Below the pieces are notes generated by a model. It was given only the letters and a program-made list of their open reading frames with translations, was not told the origin of the DNA and made no database searches. Positions 14,943 to 17,971 of a stretch of DNA of 17,971 bases are shown piece after piece (position 1 is the first letter of the stretch; the number at the start of each line of letters is the position of its first letter). This stretch comes from CAXBYZ01 sp043826085 (lineage in GTDB: Bacteria > Patescibacteriota > Microgenomatia > UBA1400 > CG1-02-47-37): the NCBI GenBank assembly GCA_043826085.1, contig JBDRQW010000084.1, forward strand, positions 1-17,971. Direction: 5' to 3'. The position numbers were made by a program, and so were the translations under genes.

Positions 14943-16746
14943 TATTATATAAACCAAAGTGTTTGGATTGATGAATCAAGGTAAATTTGATAATTGGACC
15001 ATCAAGACAATGAAAAAGGTCATCGGCTACTAAAAGATATTTAATATTTTCATCTAATAATAATTGTTTTTGCTTGCAAAAGTTTTGTTTTAGCTGATTT
15101 ATACTATCAAGCCTTGATAGATAATCGATATTTAACACTTTTAACTGTTTTTGATCGGCAAAAAATGCTTGTTTTTGACCAATAGAACCAATTAGATTAT
15201 TACCAATATAATTCAAAGAACGTTCAGGATCTGGAATAACGTGGTAATCACGATCTACTAAAGATAAGGTAATGCCAGGTGGTAAGAGTTTAAGGTTTGA
15301 GATAATTTCAAGTAATTCTTGCTTAAGCGGTGTAAGTTTAGTCTTTGCATATGCAAAATTAGAGATGGTTTTTATTGAAGTAGGTAGAGAAAGTAATAAA
15401 GTTATACTTAAAATAATTAAACCGGCTTTTGGTTTAAGTTGAACGGCAAAAGCTACAATTAAGAGACCTAAAGCTGTAGTGGCATAAGGGGCAAATTGAA
15501 TAATGTTGTAAGGGCTTTGAGTTTGAAAAACAGTAAATAAGAAAAATAAGCTAGAAATGGTAATTAAACTTAATAAGTTAATTAGTAAAGATCTTTTTTT
15601 GATAAACAAGCCTAGCAATTTCAAGTGATAGTTTAAAAATAAGATCAAACTAACTATTAGAGGTGGATACCAGATTCTATGAGCACGGGCATAAAGTTGA
15701 GGTAGAAAGGGTACGATGATTTTGTCTGTAAAGGCTAAAGTTAACCATAAGGGTTTGATGGTAAGCATAGGCTTAGTGGCCTCAAAAGTAAGTATAATTA
15801 TTAAGCTGATAAGAAGGCCTGCGGAGAGTAATGTAGGTAGTAGTTTTTTAAAGTGCTTGATTAATAAAATAGCTAAAACTAATCCAAAAACCAGTAAGGC
15901 ATAAACTTTTAGATAACTTAGGCCAGCTAAAAGTAGGCCAATCAAGATTCCCCGACTTAAGAGCGGTTTTTTTAGTTGAAGATTTAGAATTACTAGCAAG
16001 TACAAAACGATACTAATAGACAAAACGGTTTGATGATTAAAAAGAAAAAATAAAGGCTGATCAATCAAGAATAAATTACTGGCAGTAAAACTTAGATTGT
16101 TTGCAAAAAAGGCTAATAAAATTCCTAGAACCTGAAAAGCTTTATTTTTGGTAATTTGAGTTAGAATTCGCCAAATAGAAATCCCAAAAAGTGTAGAGAA
16201 TATGACTGGATAAACAAGTTGAAGTAAAACTTCTGCTTTGGCCTTAAATAGAGAAGTGTTGGCGGCAATGATTAGATCATAAAAATAATGATAGTTTTTT
16301 AAAATAGTGCCACTAAAGCCAGGTACTTGTGGAGGAAAATTATTGATAAGTTGGTTGATTAAACTTAAGTGCCAGGCCTGATCGTGATTGTCGACAATGG
16401 CTATAATAATCTGGTTTAGATTAATAGCAGTTTTAAGATAAGGTAAGCTTTGGGCTAGAACACCGATGAAAATAAATGCGAAGACTATTTTATTTATTTT
16501 AGGAAAACGAAATTTAATATCAAACTTTTTTGATAATAGTAAGATAATTACTAAATAAATTAATAATAGGGTGTTAACTGGCAAGATAAACCTACCGAAA
16601 AATAAAACTAAAGGTAGTAAGGTCAAGCCAACCACAAATTGTAAGTCTAACCAGTCAGGTAGTTTAGTAAATAAACTCAAGATTCGTCCAGGAATAAAGG
16701 CAAAAAGGAATAGAAAAACGAATACAGCTACTATTGAATAGAGCAT
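14926..16746 (-). CDS. Large polytopic membrane protein, GT-C-like, unassigned
   Basis: A 606-residue membrane protein with about twelve hydrophobic segments over residues 1-460 and a polar C-terminal domain of about 140 residues. The main polar loop contains AIVDNHDQAWHLSLINQL (116-133) and, after a proline-rich stretch, KNYHYFYDLI (150-159), an acidic/histidine arrangement reminiscent of GT-C active-site loops. The C-terminal domain has DRDYHVIPDPER, IGQKQAFFADQ and KYLLVADDLFHC, similar in layout to the soluble tails of other bacterial PMT/YfhO-like proteins. I cannot assign a named family with confidence. Only two bases separate it from the upstream PMT-like gene, so the two are co-transcribed. 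It overlaps the convergent plus gene by 17 bases. Confidence 0.75.
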   Translation of the reverse strand: MLYSIVAVFVFLFLFAFIPGRILSLFTKLPDWLDLQFVVGLTLLPLVLFFGRFILPVNTLLLIYLVIILLLSKKFDIKFRFPKINKIVFAFIFIGVLAQSLPYLKTAINLNQIIIAIVDNHDQAWHLSLINQLINNFPPQVPGFSGTILKNYHYFYDLIIAANTSLFKAKAEVLLQLVYPVIFSTLFGISIWRILTQITKNKAFQVLGILLAFFANNLSFTASNLFLIDQPLFFLFNHQTVLSISIVLYLLVILNLQLKKPLLSRGILIGLLLAGLSYLKVYALLVFGLVLAILLIKHFKKLLPTLLSAGLLISLIIILTFEATKPMLTIKPLWLTLAFTDKIIVPFLPQLYARAHRIWYPPLIVSLILFLNYHLKLLGLFIKKRSLLINLLSLITISSLFFLFTVFQTQSPYNIIQFAPYATTALGLLIVAFAVQLKPKAGLIILSITLLLSLPTSIKTISNFAYAKTKLTPLKQELLEIISNLKLLPPGITLSLVDRDYHVIPDPERSLNYIGNNLIGSIGQKQAFFADQKQLKVLNIDYLSRLDSINQLKQNFCKQKQLLLDENIKYLLVADDLFHCLDGPIIKFTLIHQSKHFGLYNISYRK

Positions 16747-16748
16747 AA

Positions 16749-17971
16749 CTAGTAAGCTTGATAAAGCGAGTAATAACCGGACTGATCAATAAGTTTGAGA
16801 TTGGGAATATTTAATGGTTGTGTGGTTCGCCAAAAAACAAAACTAGCGTCCTTGATGTCTTTTATATAATCAACTATAGTAACTCCCTTAAATTGATAAA
16901 CATTGGTTAAGTTGGTTAAGTCTGGCAGAGTCCAAACAGCACTTGATTGAAATTCTTGAGGATCAGTTTGTTGATAGACAAGAGGATAAAGGTAGTTAGA
17001 GTTATGAATGCCATGAAAATAAAGATTTCCAGACAAATCGTTTTGAGTAATTAGTTCTTTTAATCCTAAAGGAATAGAGCCTGGGAATTTTTTTGGGTAA
17101 ACAGTGATGTATTGATGGCCGGCATAGATTAGGTTAACTAAATAAAATCCAATAATAATCTTTTTCCAAAAGGGTCCGTCCTTAAAGGACGGACCCTTTT
17201 GGAATAGTTGTTGGGTGCCGAGGGCAGTAAAGATTAGAATAACTGGCAGTAAATGAAGAGAGCGAGTCGAGTGAGGGGCATCAACAGTAATGGCTGAGGC
17301 AAGTGGGGCTAATAAAAACCAAGAAAATAAGATTATTTTTAGCTTTGTATTATTTTTGCTCTTTAATAAGTAGTAAATACCAATAAAAGCAAATATTATT
17401 TCAATAAAATAAAAATTACCTACCCCAGGGGTTCGATGCCAAGGATGATTGCCTCCAACTGTTAATAAGAATTTAGGTGAAAAAGTTTTTAAGTAGTTTG
17501 CAGTAATTAATCGAGCAAAGTAGACATTTTTATTCCACCAAGTACGGGCTAATATTGGATTCGTTTCAAAAATTTCAGTTCGAGTTTGGTTGTAAGTATT
17601 AATGATGGTAGGGTTGGAAAAAACAGTGATGTTGGCTTTTTGAGCTGAGATATTCCAAAGAGATTTAAAAATTATAGCTGAGAGTAAGGCAAAAATTACT
17701 AAGCTTAATACTCTTTTTTTATCTAGTGATGATTTTTTGAGGATAAGAAAAACTGTTAAGAATAATGGAATAAAGATAAGGCTTGAAGAGTAGGTAAGAA
17801 AAGCTAGGAGAAATAAAAGTAAACTTAGATTAAATCGCCAAAAAGATTTTAATCCATATAAAAGCAGAGCAAAGCCTGATAGGAAAAAGGCAAGAGAAAG
17901 ATTGGCTTCAAAGCCAATACGAGAGTAAAAGATAGCCCAAGGATTTAAAGCTAACAGGGCAGCAGCGATTG
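16749..17971 (-). CDS. PMT/GT39-family membrane glycosyltransferase, C-terminal part (5' end outside window)
   Basis: The minus-strand frame is open from the right edge to the TAG at 16749, giving 407 visible residues. The opening ALNPWAIFYSRIGFEANLS is the conserved helix-loop of PMT/ArnT proteins. Later come HPWHRTPGVGNFYF, LLAPLASAITVDAPHSTRS and SLHLLPVILIF, which matches the conserved 'pHslR...lP' region preceding the last membrane segments. A polar C-terminal domain follows (from about position 17130 down). The catalytic first loop lies beyond the window. Starting the gene at TTG 17036 would be wrong, because upstream codons continue the family pattern. The palindrome at 17164-17204 is translated in frame (QKGPSFKDGPFW) in the short loop between two late membrane helices. 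Confidence 0.87.
   Translation of the reverse strand, partial: IAAALLALNPWAIFYSRIGFEANLSLAFFLSGFALLLYGLKSFWRFNLSLLLFLLAFLTYSSSLIFIPLFLTVFLILKKSSLDKKRVLSLVIFALLSAIIFKSLWNISAQKANITVFSNPTIINTYNQTRTEIFETNPILARTWWNKNVYFARLITANYLKTFSPKFLLTVGGNHPWHRTPGVGNFYFIEIIFAFIGIYYLLKSKNNTKLKIILFSWFLLAPLASAITVDAPHSTRSLHLLPVILIFTALGTQQLFQKGPSFKDGPFWKKIIIGFYLVNLIYAGHQYITVYPKKFPGSIPLGLKELITQNDLSGNLYFHGIHNSNYLYPLVYQQTDPQEFQSSAVWTLPDLTNLTNVYQFKGVTIVDYIKDIKDASFVFWRTTQPLNIPNLKLIDQSGYYSLYQAY
17164..17204. repeat. Perfect palindromic repeat element, copy 2 (inside PMT-like gene)
   Basis: A 41-base inverted repeat with 20-base arms around an unpaired A at 17184, and no mismatches. Positions 17167-17202 are identical to 6104-6139. 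On the minus strand it is read in a different frame from copy 1, again without a stop, and it lies between two hydrophobic segments of the PMT-like protein. Confidence 0.9.

Noticed and set aside
16749..17036. A separate small 95-codon gene starting at a TTG
   Set aside because: The frame stays open upstream to the window edge and encodes recognisable PMT-family sequence, so this is only the C-terminus of the larger gene.
1..17971. Recoded TGA (as in Gracilibacteria/Absconditabacteria)
   Set aside because: TGA ends the genes at 6211, 2421 and 10862 at positions that fit family length and overlapping starts, and no in-frame TGA is needed inside any gene.

Overview
The window is AT-rich bacterial DNA packed with genes for building and transferring surface sugars. 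Sixteen protein-coding genes cover it almost completely: I count only 27 bases outside a gene (838, 7668-7690, 12437 and 16747-16748). There are no rRNA or tRNA genes, CRISPR arrays or transposase genes. TGA is used as a stop (genes ending at 6211, 2421 and 10862), so the ordinary bacterial code applies. Low GC, extreme compaction, overlapping cistrons, few Shine-Dalgarno sites and a run of polytopic GT-C-like proteins together suggest a member of the Candidate Phyla Radiation (Patescibacteria), perhaps Microgenomates. That placement is inference, because no phylogenetic marker gene is present.

Layout. (1) Positions 7667 down to 1, minus strand: a nine-gene operon. In transcription order it encodes a DPM1-like GT2, a WaaE-like GT2, a GT4 glycosyltransferase, a PTPS-related (PF10131-like) membrane protein, a PIG-V-like GT-C mannosyltransferase, a nucleotide-sugar epimerase, a second DPM1-like GT2, a DUF2304 membrane protein and a GT4 glycosyltransferase cut by the window edge. 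(2) Positions 7691-12436, plus strand: three overlapping genes for large membrane proteins, one of them a second PTPS-related paralogue. The two operons diverge from a 23-base gap holding a palindromic -10 element. (3) Positions 12438-14942: a single-pass membrane protein with a probable beta-propeller (minus) and a GT39/PMT-like protein (plus). They overlap head to head, and the region is clearly more AT-rich. (4) Positions 14926 to the right edge, minus strand: a 606-residue membrane protein and a PMT-family protein running off the window.

How the genes may work together (inference from families): the epimerase supplies a nucleotide sugar, the DPM1-like GT2 enzymes load sugars onto polyprenyl phosphate, the cytoplasmic GT4 and GT2 enzymes extend a lipid-linked glycan, and the GT-C membrane proteins transfer lipid-linked sugars on the outer face of the membrane to glycan or protein.

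The most unusual feature is a perfect 35-41 base palindrome present twice, at 6104-6139 and 17164-17204. Both copies lie inside genes, in frame, in two different reading frames, at sites expected to be surface loops. It looks like a small mobile palindrome that inserts into coding sequence, comparable in behaviour to the Rickettsia palindromic elements.
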